From Pseudomonas sp. Marseille-Q3773 (GTDB lineage Bacteria > Pseudomonadota > Gammaproteobacteria > Pseudomonadales > Pseudomonadaceae): a stretch of DNA of 64,000 nucleotides. The position numbers and the translations under genes are program-made. Below, piece by piece: positions 48,265 to 58,768 of this stretch. The stretch spans positions 124,001-188,000 of the forward strand of contig NZ_OU745390.1 of assembly GCF_916618955.1 (NCBI RefSeq). Reading direction: 5' to 3'. The notes beneath the pieces are model-generated. The model was given only the letters and a program-made list of their open reading frames with translations, did no database searches and had not been told where the DNA came from. The first letter of the stretch is position 1. Every line of letters begins with the position of its first letter.

Positions 48265-49668
48265 ATGCTCCACCGCCACTCGTTGTTCTGGAAACTGGCC
48301 ATCCTGCTGGTGGGCTTCTGCTTGCTGATGATCGGCCTCAGCTACACCTGGGGGCGGCACATGGAAACCCAGGACGCCTTTCTTTCAGCGCCAGCGCAGC
48401 AGGTGTTGCGTGGTTATGCCAGCGAGGCCGAGCAGGCCTGGCGCAGCGGCGGGCGTGCGGGGCTGGACCGCTGGGTGGCAACCATGCACCAGCGCGAACG
48501 CGGCTGGGTTGGGGTTTTCGACCTCAACCTGCGGCCACTCGACAGCGCCAGCCTCGACCCGCAGACCATGCAACGCCTGACCCGTCTGCGCGGTGTCGAC
48601 TGGCCGATGAGTCAGCGCACCGTCGGTCAGCCATGGCTGCGCATACCGTTTCCGGGGGCAGCGGAGCAGGGCCTGCTGGTGATCGAACTGCCGCAGCGCT
48701 TCAACCCCGGCCAGCACCGGCTGTTATGGCGGGTCGTCACCAACGGCATCATCCCTGGCCTGTTCACCCTGCTGCTGTGCATGGGGCTCTACCGCATGCT
48801 GATCGTGCCGTTGAACCAGTTGCGCGAGCAGGCCAACGCCTGGCGCGCCGACCAGCTGTCGGCGCGACTCGACTCACGTACCATCGCCCGGCACGACGAA
48901 CTGGGCGAACTGGCCCGCGCCTTCGACCAGATGGCCGAGCGCTTGCAAGGCACCGTGGCCATGCAGCAGCAATTGCTGCGCGACCTGTCCCATGAAATGC
49001 GCACGCCGCTCAGCCGGCTGCGCGTGGCCTGCGACGGTGAAACCGACCTGCCACGCCTGCGCGAACGCCTGTCGCGAGAACTGGCCTGCATGCAGCAACT
49101 TGTCGAGGATACCCTGCAACTGGCGTGGCAAGACGCCGAGCGTGGGCCGATGAACCTGGAACCGATCGAGATCCACGCCTTGTGGGAGTTGCTGGCCGAA
49201 AACGCCAGCTACGAGAGCGGCTGGCCGCTGGCGCGGTTACGCTGTGAAGTGCCGGCCGACTGCTGGGTGCAGGGCAACCTCAATCATCTTGCCCAGGCGC
49301 TGGAGAACCTGTTGCGCAATGCCATTCGGCATTCACCGGCCGACGGTGTGGTGCGCTTGGGTGGGCAGCGTGACGGCAGCTATTGGCGGCTGTGGCTGGA
49401 GGATGAAGGGGGCGGCGTAGGTGACGAGGACCTGGAGCGGATTTTTGCGCCGTTCTCGCGGCTGGATGGCTCACGGCCCGGGGACGGGGGCTTCGGCCTG
49501 GGGTTGAGCATCGCCCGCAGTGCCATCCAGCGCCAGGGCGGGACCTTGTGGGCGGAAAACGGCAAACGCGGGCTGCGCTTGTGGATGCGCTTGCCGTTAC
49601 ACGCAGCGGTCATCCAGCAGCCAGCGCGGCCCCACAGGGCGGCCACACCAGGCACATATAGCCTGTAG
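48265..49668 (+). CDS. Sensor histidine kinase (PirS position)
   Basis: 467 residues. Two transmembrane segments (about 11-28 and 160-182) enclose a periplasmic sensor of about 130 residues; HAMP follows; the phospho-His is in DLSHEMRTPLSRLR; the ATP lid has GGFGLGLSIARS. Downstream of and coupled to the response regulator gene. Confidence 0.92.
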   Translation: MLHRHSLFWKLAILLVGFCLLMIGLSYTWGRHMETQDAFLSAPAQQVLRGYASEAEQAWRSGGRAGLDRWVATMHQRERGWVGVFDLNLRPLDSASLDPQTMQRLTRLRGVDWPMSQRTVGQPWLRIPFPGAAEQGLLVIELPQRFNPGQHRLLWRVVTNGIIPGLFTLLLCMGLYRMLIVPLNQLREQANAWRADQLSARLDSRTIARHDELGELARAFDQMAERLQGTVAMQQQLLRDLSHEMRTPLSRLRVACDGETDLPRLRERLSRELACMQQLVEDTLQLAWQDAERGPMNLEPIEIHALWELLAENASYESGWPLARLRCEVPADCWVQGNLNHLAQALENLLRNAIRHSPADGVVRLGGQRDGSYWRLWLEDEGGGVGDEDLERIFAPFSRLDGSRPGDGGFGLGLSIARSAIQRQGGTLWAENGKRGLRLWMRLPLHAAVIQQPARPHRAATPGTYSL

Positions 49669-49755
49669 CTATATCCATCACAGATTGCGTGATATGGCCG
49701 CGAAGGGTTTGCCGGTATGATAGGCGCCCCTGCCGTCCGGATTGTGAAATACGCC

Positions 49756-50655
49756 ATGACCTTGCAGTACCCAACCATCGCCGATTGCGTCGGCAATACG
49801 CCTCTGGTTCGCCTGCAGCGCATCGCTGGCGAAACCAGCAATACCCTCCTGCTCAAGCTCGAAGGTAACAATCCTGCCGGCTCGGTGAAGGACCGCCCGG
49901 CATTGTCGATGATCACCCGCGCCGAACTGCGCGGCCAGATCAAGCCCGGCGACACCCTGATCGAAGCCACCTCCGGCAACACCGGTATCGCCCTGGCGAT
50001 GGCGGCGGCGATCAAGGGCTACAAGATGATCCTGATCATGCCCGACAACTCTACCGCCGAACGCAAGGCCGCCATGACCGCCTACGGTGCCGAGCTGATC
50101 CTGGTGACCAAGGAAGAGGGCATGGAAGGTGCCCGTGACCTGGCCGAGAAGCTGCAAGCCGAAGGCCGTGGCCTGGTGCTCGACCAGTTCGCCAACGGCG
50201 ACAACCCGATCGCTCATTACACCAGCACCGGCCCGGAGATCTGGCAGCAGACCCAGGGCACCATTACCCATTTCATCAGCTCCATGGGCACCACCGGTAC
50301 CATCATGGGCTGCTCGCAGTACCTCAAGGAACAGAACCCGGCGGTGCAGATCATCGGCTTGCAACCGATGGAAGGTTCGGCCATCCCCGGCATCCGCCGC
50401 TGGCCCGAGGAGTACCTGCCGAAGATCTTCGACGCCACCCGCGTCGACCGCGTGGTCGACATGTCGCAGCAGGAAGCCGAAGACACCACCCGCCGCCTTG
50501 CCCGTGAAGAGGGTATTTTCTGCGGCGTGTCTTCCGGTGGTGCGGTCGCGGCCATGCTGCGCCTGTCCCGCGAGGTGGAAAACGCCACGATGGTCGCGAT
50601 CATCTGCGACCGTGGCGACCGTTACCTGTCCACCGGCCTGTTCGACCTGAGCTAA
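49756..50655 (+). CDS. cysM: Cysteine synthase B
   Basis: PLP enzyme making cysteine from O-acetylserine and sulfide or thiosulfate. 299 residues from the ATG at 49756. PLP-Lys in NPAGSVKDRPAL, substrate loop EATSGNTGIALA, phosphate loop SSMGTTGTIMG. The stop is directly followed by the rlmD ATG with no gap. Confidence 0.97.
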   Translation: MTLQYPTIADCVGNTPLVRLQRIAGETSNTLLLKLEGNNPAGSVKDRPALSMITRAELRGQIKPGDTLIEATSGNTGIALAMAAAIKGYKMILIMPDNSTAERKAAMTAYGAELILVTKEEGMEGARDLAEKLQAEGRGLVLDQFANGDNPIAHYTSTGPEIWQQTQGTITHFISSMGTTGTIMGCSQYLKEQNPAVQIIGLQPMEGSAIPGIRRWPEEYLPKIFDATRVDRVVDMSQQEAEDTTRRLAREEGIFCGVSSGGAVAAMLRLSREVENATMVAIICDRGDRYLSTGLFDLS

Positions 50656-52014
50656 ATGTCCAAGAAGAAAAGCAACAGCGGCCTGCGTTTCCAGCCGGCC
50701 GGCGGCAACCGTACCGCCCAAGTGCCCGTGGGCAAGAAGCAGCGGCTGGATATCGAGCGCCTGGCCGGTGACGGCCGCGGTATCGCCTTCTTCGAGGGGC
50801 GCACCTGGTTCGTCAGCGGCGCCCTGGCCGGTGAGGCCGTGGAGGCGCGGGTGCTCAACGCTCGTGGCAAAGTGGTCGAGGCCCGCCTGGAGCGGCTGCT
50901 GCAGGCCGGCCCCGAGCGCCGTGAGGCGCCCTGCCGGTATTACGGCCGTTGCGGTGGCTGCAACCTGCAGCACCTGCCCCACGAGGCACAGCTGGCGCTC
51001 AAGCAGCGTACCCTGGCCGAGCAGTTGCAGCGGGTGGCCGGCGTGCAGCCCGAGGAATGGGCCGCGCCGCTTAGCGGGCCTGAATTCGGCTACCGGCGCC
51101 GCGCCCGCGTAGCGGTGCGCTGGGATGCCAAGGCACGCCAGCTGCAGGTAGGCTTCCGCGCCGAAGCCAGCCAGGACATCATTGCCATCGATGATTGCGC
51201 GGTGCTGGTACAGCCCTTGCAGGCGATTCTGCGCCACTTGCCGACCGTGCTGCGTTCATTGAGCAAGCCGCAGGCGCTGGGCCATGTCGAATTGTTCAGC
51301 GGCACCGCCGAGGCGCTGCTGGTGCGTCATGTCGCGCCGCTGCCGGCAGAAGACCTGGCCAGGCTGCAGGCGTTCTGCGCGCAGGCCAAGGCGCAACTGT
51401 GGCTGCAAGGCGAAGGCGAGCCGGCACCGGTGGAGCCGACAGCGCAACTGGGCTTCGCCCTGGCGCCTTGGCAACTGGAGCTGGCCTGGCGCCCGGGGGA
51501 CTTCGTGCAGGTGAATGCCCAGGTCAACACAGCAATGATCGAGCAGGCCCTGGCCTGGCTTGCACCGCGGGCCGACGAGCGAGTGCTGGACCTGTTCTGC
51601 GGCCTGGGCAACTTCGCCCTGCCGCTGGCACGCCAGGCGCGCGAGGTGGTGGCAGTGGAAGGCGTGCAGGCCATGGTCGATCGGGCCGCAGCCAATGCCC
51701 GGAACAACAATGTGCATAACGCACAGTTTTTTCAGGCCGATTTATCGCAGCCTTTGGCTGGCACCGGATGGGCCGCCGAGGGCTTTTCTGCGGTACTCTT
51801 GGATCCACCGCGCGACGGTGCTTTCGAGGTGGTGCAAGGCATCGCCCGCCTCAAGGCCAGAAGGCTGGTCTATGTATCGTGCAACCCGGCCACGCTGGCG
51901 CGAGACGCCCAGGTTCTGGTCGGCCAGGGGTACCGGTTAAAAAGGGCCGGGATTCTCGACATGTTTCCTCAGACGGCGCATGTCGAGGCCATGGCGTTAT
52001 TCGAAGCGGGCTAG
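50656..52014 (+). CDS. rlmD: 23S rRNA (uracil-1939-C5)-methyltransferase
   Basis: 452 residues: N-terminal TRAM domain (about 25-85), the [4Fe-4S] cysteines in [10 protein letters not shown], and a SAM fold with [14 protein letters not shown] and the catalytic Cys in [12 protein letters not shown]. Starts immediately after cysM. Confidence 0.96.
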   Translation: MSKKKSNSGLRFQPAGGNRTAQVPVGKKQRLDIERLAGDGRGIAFFEGRTWFVSGALAGEAVEARVLNARGKVVEARLERLLQAGPERREAPCRYYGRCGGCNLQHLPHEAQLALKQRTLAEQLQRVAGVQPEEWAAPLSGPEFGYRRRARVAVRWDAKARQLQVGFRAEASQDIIAIDDCAVLVQPLQAILRHLPTVLRSLSKPQALGHVELFSGTAEALLVRHVAPLPAEDLARLQAFCAQAKAQLWLQGEGEPAPVEPTAQLGFALAPWQLELAWRPGDFVQVNAQVNTAMIEQALAWLAPRADERVLDLFCGLGNFALPLARQAREVVAVEGVQAMVDRAAANARNNNVHNAQFFQADLSQPLAGTGWAAEGFSAVLLDPPRDGAFEVVQGIARLKARRLVYVSCNPATLARDAQVLVGQGYRLKRAGILDMFPQTAHVEAMALFEAG

Positions 52015-52110
52015 CTGACTGGCCCCTTGGTGCGGCTTTCACGGAATGGCAGCCGCACGGTGATCGCCAGCGCACCCGCGTGGTGCGCTGTATGGAAAGG
52101 TAAAACAAAG

Positions 52111-54351
52111 ATGGTACAGGTGAGAGTGCACCAGCCGGTCAACACTGACGGCAGTATCAATCTCGATGCATGGTTGGACCATGTGGTGAGCGTCGATTCG
52201 GCACTGGATCGCGCAGCGCTGAAGGAAGCCTGCGAGTTCGCCCATGAGGTCGAGAAAAAAGGCAACCCGGCCAAGCATTCCTGGGCGGACGGGACGTCCA
52301 GCTTCCAGGCGGGCCTGGAAATCGCCGAGATCCTCGCTGACCTCAAGCTCGACCAGGATTCCCTGGTAGCGGCAGTCATCTACCGCTCGGTGCGCGAGGG
52401 CAAGGTGACCCTGGCCGAGGTCAGCCAGCGTTTCGGCCCGGTGGTGGCCAAGCTGATCGACGGCGTGCTGCGCATGGCGGCGATCAGCGCCAGCCTCAGC
52501 CCGCGGCAGTCGCTGGTGCTGGGTTCGCAGGCACAGGTCGAGAACCTGCGCAAGATGCTCGTGGCCATGGTCGATGATGTGCGCGTGGCGCTGATCAAGC
52601 TGGCCGAGCGCACCTGCGCGATCCGCGCGGTCAAGGCCGCCGATGACGAGAAACGCCTGCGTGTCGCCCGTGAGGTGTTCGATATCTATGCGCCGCTGGC
52701 CCACCGCCTGGGCATCGGCCACATCAAGTGGGAGCTTGAAGACCTGTCCTTCCGCTACCTTGAACCCGACCAGTACAAGCAGATTGCCAAGCTGCTGCAC
52801 GAGCGGCGGCTGGACCGCGAGCGCTTCATCAGCGACGTGATGAACCAGTTGCAGAACGAACTGCTGGCCACCGGCGTCAAGGCTGACATCAGCGGCCGGG
52901 CGAAACATATCTATTCGATCTGGCGCAAGATGCAGCGCAAGGGCCTGGAGTTCAGCCAGATCTACGACGTGCGCGCGGTGCGCGTGCTGGTGCCGGAAAT
53001 CCGCGACTGCTACACGGCACTGGGTATCGTGCACACGCTGTGGCGGCACATTCCCAAGGAGTTCGACGACTACATCGCCAACCCCAAGGAAAACGGCTAC
53101 CGCTCGCTGCACACTGCAGTTATCGGCCCCGAAGGCAAGGTGCTGGAGGTGCAGATCCGTACCCACGGCATGCATGAGGAAGCCGAACTCGGGGTGTGCG
53201 CCCACTGGCGCTACAAGGGCACCGACGTCAAGTCCAGTTCCAACCATTACGAAGAAAAGATCTCCTGGCTGCGCCAGGTGCTGGAATGGCACGAAGAACT
53301 GGGCGACATCGGTGGCCTGGCCGAGCAGTTGCGGGTCGATATCGAGCCGGACCGGGTCTATGTGTTCACCCCGGACGGCCACGCCATCGACCTGCCCAAG
53401 GGCGCCACCCCGCTGGACTTCGCCTACCGCGTGCACACCGAGATCGGTCACAACTGCCGCGGCGCCAAGATCAACGGGCGCATCGTACCGCTCAACTACA
53501 GCCTGCAGACCGGCGAGCAGGTCGAGATCATCACCAGCAAGCACGGCAACCCCAGCCGTGACTGGTTGAACTCCAACCTGGGCTATGTCACCACGTCGCG
53601 CGCGCGGGCCAAGATCGTGCACTGGTTCAAGCTGCAGGCGCGCGACCAGAACGTCGCTGCCGGCAAGACCTTGCTCGAGCGCGAGCTCAGCCGCCTGGGC
53701 CTACCTCAGGTGGACTTCGAGCGCCTGGCCGAGAAGACCAACGTCAAGACCGCCGAGGACATGTTCGCCTCGCTTGGCGCCGGCGACCTGCGCCTGGCTC
53801 ATCTGGTCAACGCGGCCCAGCAACTGCTGGAGCCCGAGCGCATCGAACAGATCGAACTGGTGCCGCGCAAGCCAACCGGGCCGCGGAGCGGCAAGCGTGG
53901 CGACATTCAGATCCAGGGTGTCGGCAACCTGCTGACGCAGATGGCCGGCTGCTGCCAGCCGTTGCCGGGCGACGCCATCGTCGGCTACATCACCCAGGGC
54001 CGCGGCGTGAGCATCCACCGCCAGGACTGTGCCTCGGTGCTGCAGCTGGCAGGTAAGGAGCCCGAGCGCATGATCCAGGTCAGCTGGGGGCCGATCCCGG
54101 TGCAGACCTACCCGGTCGACATCGTCATCCGTGCCTACGACCGCCCGGGCCTGTTGCGCGACGTGTCGCAGGTGCTGCTGAACGAGAAAATCAACGTGCT
54201 GGCGGTGAATACCCGCTCGAACAAGGAAGACAACACCGCTCTGATGTCATTGACCATCGAGATTCCTGGCCTGGACGCACTGGGGCGTCTGCTGGGGCGG
54301 ATCTCGCAGTTGCCGAACATCATCGAGACGCGGCGTAATCGGACGCCTTGA
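52111..54351 (+). CDS. relA: (p)ppGpp synthetase I RelA
   Basis: Ribosome-bound stringent-response synthetase. 746 residues from the ATG at 52111. The degenerate HD domain lies at about 30-190; synthetase motifs include YDVRAVRVLVPEIRDCY and NGYRSLHTAV; TGS domain (VYVFTPDGHAIDLPKGATPLDFAY), the zinc-finger/conserved Cys region (MAGCCQPLPGD) and a C-terminal ACT domain. Together with RpoS and RsmZ it is the third global stress input in the window. Confidence 0.97.
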   Translation: MVQVRVHQPVNTDGSINLDAWLDHVVSVDSALDRAALKEACEFAHEVEKKGNPAKHSWADGTSSFQAGLEIAEILADLKLDQDSLVAAVIYRSVREGKVTLAEVSQRFGPVVAKLIDGVLRMAAISASLSPRQSLVLGSQAQVENLRKMLVAMVDDVRVALIKLAERTCAIRAVKAADDEKRLRVAREVFDIYAPLAHRLGIGHIKWELEDLSFRYLEPDQYKQIAKLLHERRLDRERFISDVMNQLQNELLATGVKADISGRAKHIYSIWRKMQRKGLEFSQIYDVRAVRVLVPEIRDCYTALGIVHTLWRHIPKEFDDYIANPKENGYRSLHTAVIGPEGKVLEVQIRTHGMHEEAELGVCAHWRYKGTDVKSSSNHYEEKISWLRQVLEWHEELGDIGGLAEQLRVDIEPDRVYVFTPDGHAIDLPKGATPLDFAYRVHTEIGHNCRGAKINGRIVPLNYSLQTGEQVEIITSKHGNPSRDWLNSNLGYVTTSRARAKIVHWFKLQARDQNVAAGKTLLERELSRLGLPQVDFERLAEKTNVKTAEDMFASLGAGDLRLAHLVNAAQQLLEPERIEQIELVPRKPTGPRSGKRGDIQIQGVGNLLTQMAGCCQPLPGDAIVGYITQGRGVSIHRQDCASVLQLAGKEPERMIQVSWGPIPVQTYPVDIVIRAYDRPGLLRDVSQVLLNEKINVLAVNTRSNKEDNTALMSLTIEIPGLDALGRLLGRISQLPNIIETRRNRTP

Positions 54352-54417
54352 GACTGCGGCGCCTGCTTCGCGGGGCGGTTGATCCACGAAGCAGCCACCA
54401 CTGAAGGACCTGCCTAG

Positions 54418-55251
54418 ATGACCTACACCCTTGACGACCTGCTGCACCTCATGGCCCGCCTGCGCGACCCGCAATACGGGTGCCCATGGGACCTGCAGCA
54501 GAACTACGCGAGTATCGTCCCGCACACCATCGAGGAGGCCTACGAGGTCGCCGACACCATCGAGCGCGGCGATTTCGAGCACCTGCAAGGTGAACTGGGC
54601 GACCTGCTGTTCCAGGTGGTCTACTACAGTCAGCTGGCCCGCGAGGAGGGGCGCTTCGAGTTCGATGGCGTGGTCGACAGCATCACCCGCAAGCTCATTC
54701 GCCGCCACCCGCATGTGTTCCCCACGGGTGAGTTGTATGCGCCGGTAGACACCCCCAGCCTGAGCGAGGCCCAGGTCAAGTCACGCTGGGAAGAAATCAA
54801 GGCCGAAGAGCGCGCGGAAAAGAGCCAGCCCGAGCAGTTGTCGCTGCTTGATGACGTACCGGCGGCATTGCCGGCATTGTCGCGTGCCGCCAAACTGCAA
54901 AAGCGTGCGGCCACCGTCGGTTTCGACTGGCCCGCGGCACTGCCCGTGCTGGACAAGGTCCGCGAGGAACTGGACGAAGTGCTGCAGGCCATGGCCGACG
55001 GCGATAGCGATGCGCTCGAGGATGAAATCGGCGACCTGTTGTTCGCCACCGTCAACCTGGCCCGCCACCTCAAGCACGACCCGGAACATGCCCTGCGTCG
55101 CGCCAACCGCAAGTTCGAGCGGCGTTTTCGCTTCATCGAACAGGCATTGCGCGACAGTGGGCGCCCCATCGAAGATTGTAGCCTTGACGAGCTGGACGCC
55201 CTTTGGGGCGAGGCCAAACGTCAGGAAAAGAACCCGCCCAGCTGCGGCTGA
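54418..55251 (+). CDS. mazG: Nucleoside triphosphate pyrophosphohydrolase MazG
   Basis: 277 residues, two tandem MazG folds. EExxE-type metal motifs appear in IEEAYEVADTIE with GELGDLLFQVVYY and again in VREELDEVLQAMADGD with DEIGDLLFATVNLARH. relA-mazG is a conserved pairing; MazG activity affects (p)ppGpp in E. coli. Confidence 0.95.
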   Translation: MTYTLDDLLHLMARLRDPQYGCPWDLQQNYASIVPHTIEEAYEVADTIERGDFEHLQGELGDLLFQVVYYSQLAREEGRFEFDGVVDSITRKLIRRHPHVFPTGELYAPVDTPSLSEAQVKSRWEEIKAEERAEKSQPEQLSLLDDVPAALPALSRAAKLQKRAATVGFDWPAALPVLDKVREELDEVLQAMADGDSDALEDEIGDLLFATVNLARHLKHDPEHALRRANRKFERRFRFIEQALRDSGRPIEDCSLDELDALWGEAKRQEKNPPSCG

Positions 55252-55277
55252 GCTGTTGCATAAGTGAGTGAACATTC

Positions 55278-55817
55278 ATGAGCCTTTCCCTTCGCGACCA
55301 ATTGCTCAAAGCCGGTCTGGTCAACCAGAAACAGGTTTCCCAGGCCAACAAGGCCGAGAAGAAACAGAAACGCCTGGAGCACAAAGGCCAGGTCGAGGTG
55401 GACGACAGCCAGCAGCGCTTGGCCAAGGAAGCCATGGCCGAGAAGGCCAAGCGTGACCAGGAACTGAACCGCCAGCAGCAGGAAAAAGCCGAGCAGAAGG
55501 CTCGGGCCGCGCAGATCAAGCAACTGATCGAAGCCACCCGCCTGCCCAAGCTGAACACCGAGGACTACTACAACTTCGTCGACGACAAGAAGGTCAAGCG
55601 TATTGCCGTCAACGCCCTGATGCGTACCAAGCTGAGCAACGGTGCGCTGGCCGTGGTGTCGTTTGCCGGTGGTTACGAGGTCATCCCCCGCGAAGCGGCG
55701 GTGAAGATCCAGGAGCGCGACCCCAGCCGTGTCCTGCTGCTCAACACCCATGTCGAGGAAGCGGACGAGGATGACCCGTATGCGGCGTACAAGATCCCGG
55801 ATGACCTGATGTGGTAA
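55278..55817 (+). CDS. DUF2058 (YaiL-like) protein
   Basis: 179 residues. Long Lys/Gln/Glu-rich coiled coil (about 15-85) followed by a conserved small domain (YYNFVDDKKVKRIAVN ... FAGGYEVIPREAAVKIQERDP). Cytoplasmic nucleoprotein-like family of unknown role; ends before a strong terminator. Confidence 0.9.
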   Translation: MSLSLRDQLLKAGLVNQKQVSQANKAEKKQKRLEHKGQVEVDDSQQRLAKEAMAEKAKRDQELNRQQQEKAEQKARAAQIKQLIEATRLPKLNTEDYYNFVDDKKVKRIAVNALMRTKLSNGALAVVSFAGGYEVIPREAAVKIQERDPSRVLLLNTHVEEADEDDPYAAYKIPDDLMW

Positions 55818-55822
55818 ACAGC

Positions 55823-55848
55823 AAAAACCCCGCCTCGGCGGGGTTTTT
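55823..55848. terminator. Bidirectional terminator
   Basis: AAAAACCCCGCC-TC-GGCGGGGTTTTT, perfect on both strands; serves the DUF2058 gene and the convergent small gene. Confidence 0.92.
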
Positions 55849-55862
55849 CATGGGTAGCGGGT

Positions 55863-56045
55863 TCACTGTGTGGTGCGCTGGTTTTCCAGGTTTTCCAGCT
55901 CGGCCCGGTACTGGTGTGCTTCGTGTTCATTGTGGAACATGCCCACCAGCTGGCCTTGTTGGTGCACATCCCAGATCCGCACGCCAGCGGCCAGGCCTTC
56001 GTGGGACATTTTCGATTCGTCGCGTTCGGTTACTTGGACTGTCAT
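55863..56045 (-). CDS. Small conserved protein of 60 residues
   Basis: 60 residues, soluble; the pattern VRIWDVHQQGQLVGMFHNEHEAHQYRAELE resembles short Pseudomonas proteins of unknown role. GGAG precedes the ATG (minus strand). Convergent with DUF2058 across a shared terminator, which supports it as a real gene. Confidence 0.65.
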   Translation of the reverse strand: MTVQVTERDESKMSHEGLAAGVRIWDVHQQGQLVGMFHNEHEAHQYRAELENLENQRTTQ

Positions 56046-56181
56046 CGGTAAACTCCACTGCTTGAGTTGGCTGCGACACTCTGTCGCACACCCTCTTTAT
56101 AGAGTTTGTTAGCAGGCTAAGTAAATAAAACAGCCATGAAACAACTTTCATGATCAGCCTTCGGGGCTGCAGGTGCGCTTT

Positions 56182-56266
56182 TGTAGGAGCGGCTTCAGCC
56201 GCGATCACCGGCACAGCCGGTGCCAGCCACCGCGTCGCCGGCTTCGCGGATAAATCCGCTCCTACA
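56182..56266. repeat. REP-like inverted pair
   Basis: TGTAGGAGCGGCTTCAGC (56182-) and its imperfect inverse TTCGCGGATAAATCCGCTCC...TACA (56243-56266) are the two members of the common Pseudomonas TGTAGGAGCGG element, in the 290-bp gap between the 60-residue gene and the DUF3108 gene. Nothing else is seen in that gap. Confidence 0.75.
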
Positions 56267-56288
56267 GAAGTCGGTGCAAGGCTGGCAG

Positions 56289-56315
56289 AAAAAAGCCCCG
56301 CACAAGGCGGGGCTT
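56289..56315 (-). terminator. Terminator of the purM-purN-DUF3108 operon
   Basis: On the minus strand AAGCCCCGC-CTTGT-GCGGGGCTT is followed by a T-run. Confidence 0.85.
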
Positions 56316-56337
56316 CGGGTGTTACGGGCAGTGCCGA

Positions 56338-57048
56338 TCAGTTGCCCTTCACCGGCTTGCCATCGACCGTGCCGTCCTGCAGCACGATCACGTACTCCTT
56401 GCCGTCGGTCTCGACCTGGCGCAGTTGCACCAGCAGGTAATCCCAGTTCTTGGCAAACCACAGCTCGGTGATGCGCTTGCTCTGGCTAGGGTCACGCACG
56501 CGCTCGACCTTCACCGCATCCACCTGGCCGGTCTTGGTGGTGACCTTTTCGGTACCCAGCACGCGGAAGTCGTAGGTGTCGATCTCGTCACCGTCGACCA
56601 CCTGGTAGGTCATGCTCTTCTTGCCGGCGGCCACGTCATGCTGCAGGGCCAGCTGGTAGGACGACTTGTCCAGCACACCACGGTTCAGCGGCAGGTTGAT
56701 GGCATCGCCACGATCGCTGCCGGTGACCTTCTTGGCGTTCCAGTCGAAGTTCAGGTCGACCTTCTTGGCTTTGCCCAGGCCGCCGCGCTCGAAGTGATAC
56801 TGCTGCGGCAGCAAGGTATCGTTGTCCATGCGCAGGGTGCTTTGCTCGGTCAGGCTGGCGATCATCATGGAGGCCTTGAAGTTAAGGTCCCAGGTACCGT
56901 TGGCATTCTTGACCAGGCTGCGCTCGGCGGTGCCGCTCATGGGCAGCTGCTTCCAGTCGGCGGTGTAGCTGGCCGAGAAAGGCTTCAGATCAGCTGCCTG
57001 GAGGGGCAGGGCGAGCACGGCGAGAGCCAAGAGCAGGGCGCGACGCAT
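56338..57048 (-). CDS. DUF3108 periplasmic protein
   Basis: 236 residues with a signal peptide (MRRALLLALAVLALPLQAA). Beta-rich domain: FSASYTADWKQLPMSGTAE at the N-terminus and KTGQVDAVKVERVR near the C-terminus are family signatures. Starts eight bases after purN, so it is the last gene of the purine operon. Confidence 0.9.
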   Translation of the reverse strand: MRRALLLALAVLALPLQAADLKPFSASYTADWKQLPMSGTAERSLVKNANGTWDLNFKASMMIASLTEQSTLRMDNDTLLPQQYHFERGGLGKAKKVDLNFDWNAKKVTGSDRGDAINLPLNRGVLDKSSYQLALQHDVAAGKKSMTYQVVDGDEIDTYDFRVLGTEKVTTKTGQVDAVKVERVRDPSQSKRITELWFAKNWDYLLVQLRQVETDGKEYVIVLQDGTVDGKPVKGN

Positions 57049-57056
57049 AAATTCTC

Positions 57057-57710
57057 CTAGGATCGAATCAGGTGACCGCTGGCCGCCAGGGGTTGGCCAT
57101 CCAGTAATGCGCCCTGTTCGCCGAGGCGCAAGCGCCCCTCAGCGTACCAGCGCACCGCCAGCGGGTAGATCAGGTGTTCCTGACGGTGTACCCGCTGGGC
57201 CAGGCTTTCGACGGTGTCGTCAGACGCCACCGGCACTACAGCCTGTACGACCAATGGGCCGCCATCGAGTTCCTCAGTCACGAAGTGTACGCTGCAGCCA
57301 TGCTCGGCGTCGCCTGCCTCCAGCGCCCGCCGATGGGTATGCAAGCCCTTGTACTTGGGCAGCAGCGACGGGTGGATATTGAGCAGGCGGCCCTGGTAGT
57401 GCCGTACGAAGTCACCACTGAGGATGCGCATGAAACCGGCCAGCACTACCAGGTCCGGGGCAAAACCGTCGATGCGCGCCATCAGCGCGGCATCGAAGGC
57501 TTCACGGCTGTCGAACTGGGTGTGCTCGAGCACCACGCTGTCGATACCGGCCGCCGCGGCGCGTTGCAGGCCGTAGGCGTCGGCGCGGTTGGAAACCACC
57601 GCGCGGATGCACACCGGGCTGTCCGCGCCTTGGCAGCTGTCGATCAGCGCTTGCAGGTTGCTGCCGGAGCCCGACAGCAGTACCACTACATTGCAGGTAT
57701 TGCTTGGCAT
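57057..57710 (-). CDS. purN: Phosphoribosylglycinamide formyltransferase
   Basis: Third step of purine synthesis, using 10-formyl-THF. 217 residues from the ATG at 57710. VVLLSGSGSNLQALI at the N-terminus, HPSLLPKYKGLHTH with catalytic His, and HFVTEELDGGPLV. The start shares one base with the purM stop (TGATG). Confidence 0.97.
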   Translation of the reverse strand: MPSNTCNVVVLLSGSGSNLQALIDSCQGADSPVCIRAVVSNRADAYGLQRAAAAGIDSVVLEHTQFDSREAFDAALMARIDGFAPDLVVLAGFMRILSGDFVRHYQGRLLNIHPSLLPKYKGLHTHRRALEAGDAEHGCSVHFVTEELDGGPLVVQAVVPVASDDTVESLAQRVHRQEHLIYPLAVRWYAEGRLRLGEQGALLDGQPLAASGHLIRS

Positions 57711-58768
57711 CAGTGTGCCTTGAGGTTCTGCAGCTCGACCTGGGCAGCGCCCTCGGCGGCTTCGGCGATGTGGCCGATCACCCATGGCTGCTCACCGGCG
57801 GCGCGCAGTTCGTTCAGGGCGGCTTCTGCCTGGTCCTGGGCCACGCAGATGACCATGCCGACGCCGCAGTTCAGCACGCGGTGCATTTCATGCTCGTCGA
57901 CGTTGCCTTTTTCCTGGAGGAAGTCGAACACCGCCGGGCGCTGCCAGCTGGCCACGTCGATCACCGCCTGGGCGTTGGCCGGCAGTACGCGCGGAATGTT
58001 GTCCAGCAGGCCGCCACCGGTGATGTGGGCCATGGCCTTGACCGCGCCGGTGTTCTTGATCAGTTGCAGCAGCGGCTTGACGTAGATGCGGGTCGGCGCC
58101 ATCAGCAGGTCAGCCAGCGGCTTGCCGTCCAGCTGGGTGTTTTCGATGTCGGTAGCCGACACTTCGAGGATCTTGCGGATCAGCGAATAGCCGTTGGAGT
58201 GCGGGCCCGAGGAGGGCAGGGCGATCAGTGCGTCGCCAGTGGTGACCTTGGAACCGTCGATGATCTCGGCCTTTTCCACCACGCCGACGCAGAAGCCGGC
58301 CAGGTCGTAGTCTTCGCCTTCGTACATGCCTGGCATCTCGGCGGTTTCACCACCGACCAGCGAGCAGCCGGCCAGTTCGCAACCGGCGCCGATGCCGGTG
58401 ACCACGGTGGCAGCCACATCGACGTTGAGCTTGCCGGTGGCATAGTAGTCGAGGAAGAACAGCGGCTCGGCACCGCACACCACCAGGTCGTTGACGCACA
58501 TGGCGACCAGGTCCTGGCCGATGCTGTCGTGCTTGTTCAGGTTCAGCGCCAGGCGCAGCTTGGTGCCGACGCCGTCGGTGCCGGAGACCAGCACCGGTTG
58601 CTTGTAGCCGGCCGGGATCTCGCAGAGGGCGCCGAAGCCGCCCAGGCCACCCATGACTTCAGGGCGTGCGGTGCGTTTTGCCACGCCCTTGATGCGTTCG
58701 ACCAGTGCTTCGCCGGCGTCGATGTCTACACCGGCGTCCTTGTAGCTCAGGGAGGGTTGCTTGCTCAT
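57710..58768 (-). CDS. purM: Phosphoribosylformylglycinamidine cyclo-ligase
   Basis: Fifth step of purine synthesis. 352 residues; [18 protein letters not shown] at the start, [35 protein letters not shown] and [17 protein letters not shown] are diagnostic. First gene of the purMN-DUF3108 operon, divergent from the DUF2066 gene. Confidence 0.98.
   Translation of the reverse strand: MSKQPSLSYKDAGVDIDAGEALVERIKGVAKRTARPEVMGGLGGFGALCEIPAGYKQPVLVSGTDGVGTKLRLALNLNKHDSIGQDLVAMCVNDLVVCGAEPLFFLDYYATGKLNVDVAATVVTGIGAGCELAGCSLVGGETAEMPGMYEGEDYDLAGFCVGVVEKAEIIDGSKVTTGDALIALPSSGPHSNGYSLIRKILEVSATDIENTQLDGKPLADLLMAPTRIYVKPLLQLIKNTGAVKAMAHITGGGLLDNIPRVLPANAQAVIDVASWQRPAVFDFLQEKGNVDEHEMHRVLNCGVGMVICVAQDQAEAALNELRAAGEQPWVIGHIAEAAEGAAQVELQNLKAH

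Noticed and set aside
52039..53622. 527-codon open frame opposite relA
   Set aside because: Antisense shadow; relA is complete and conserved in the other strand.
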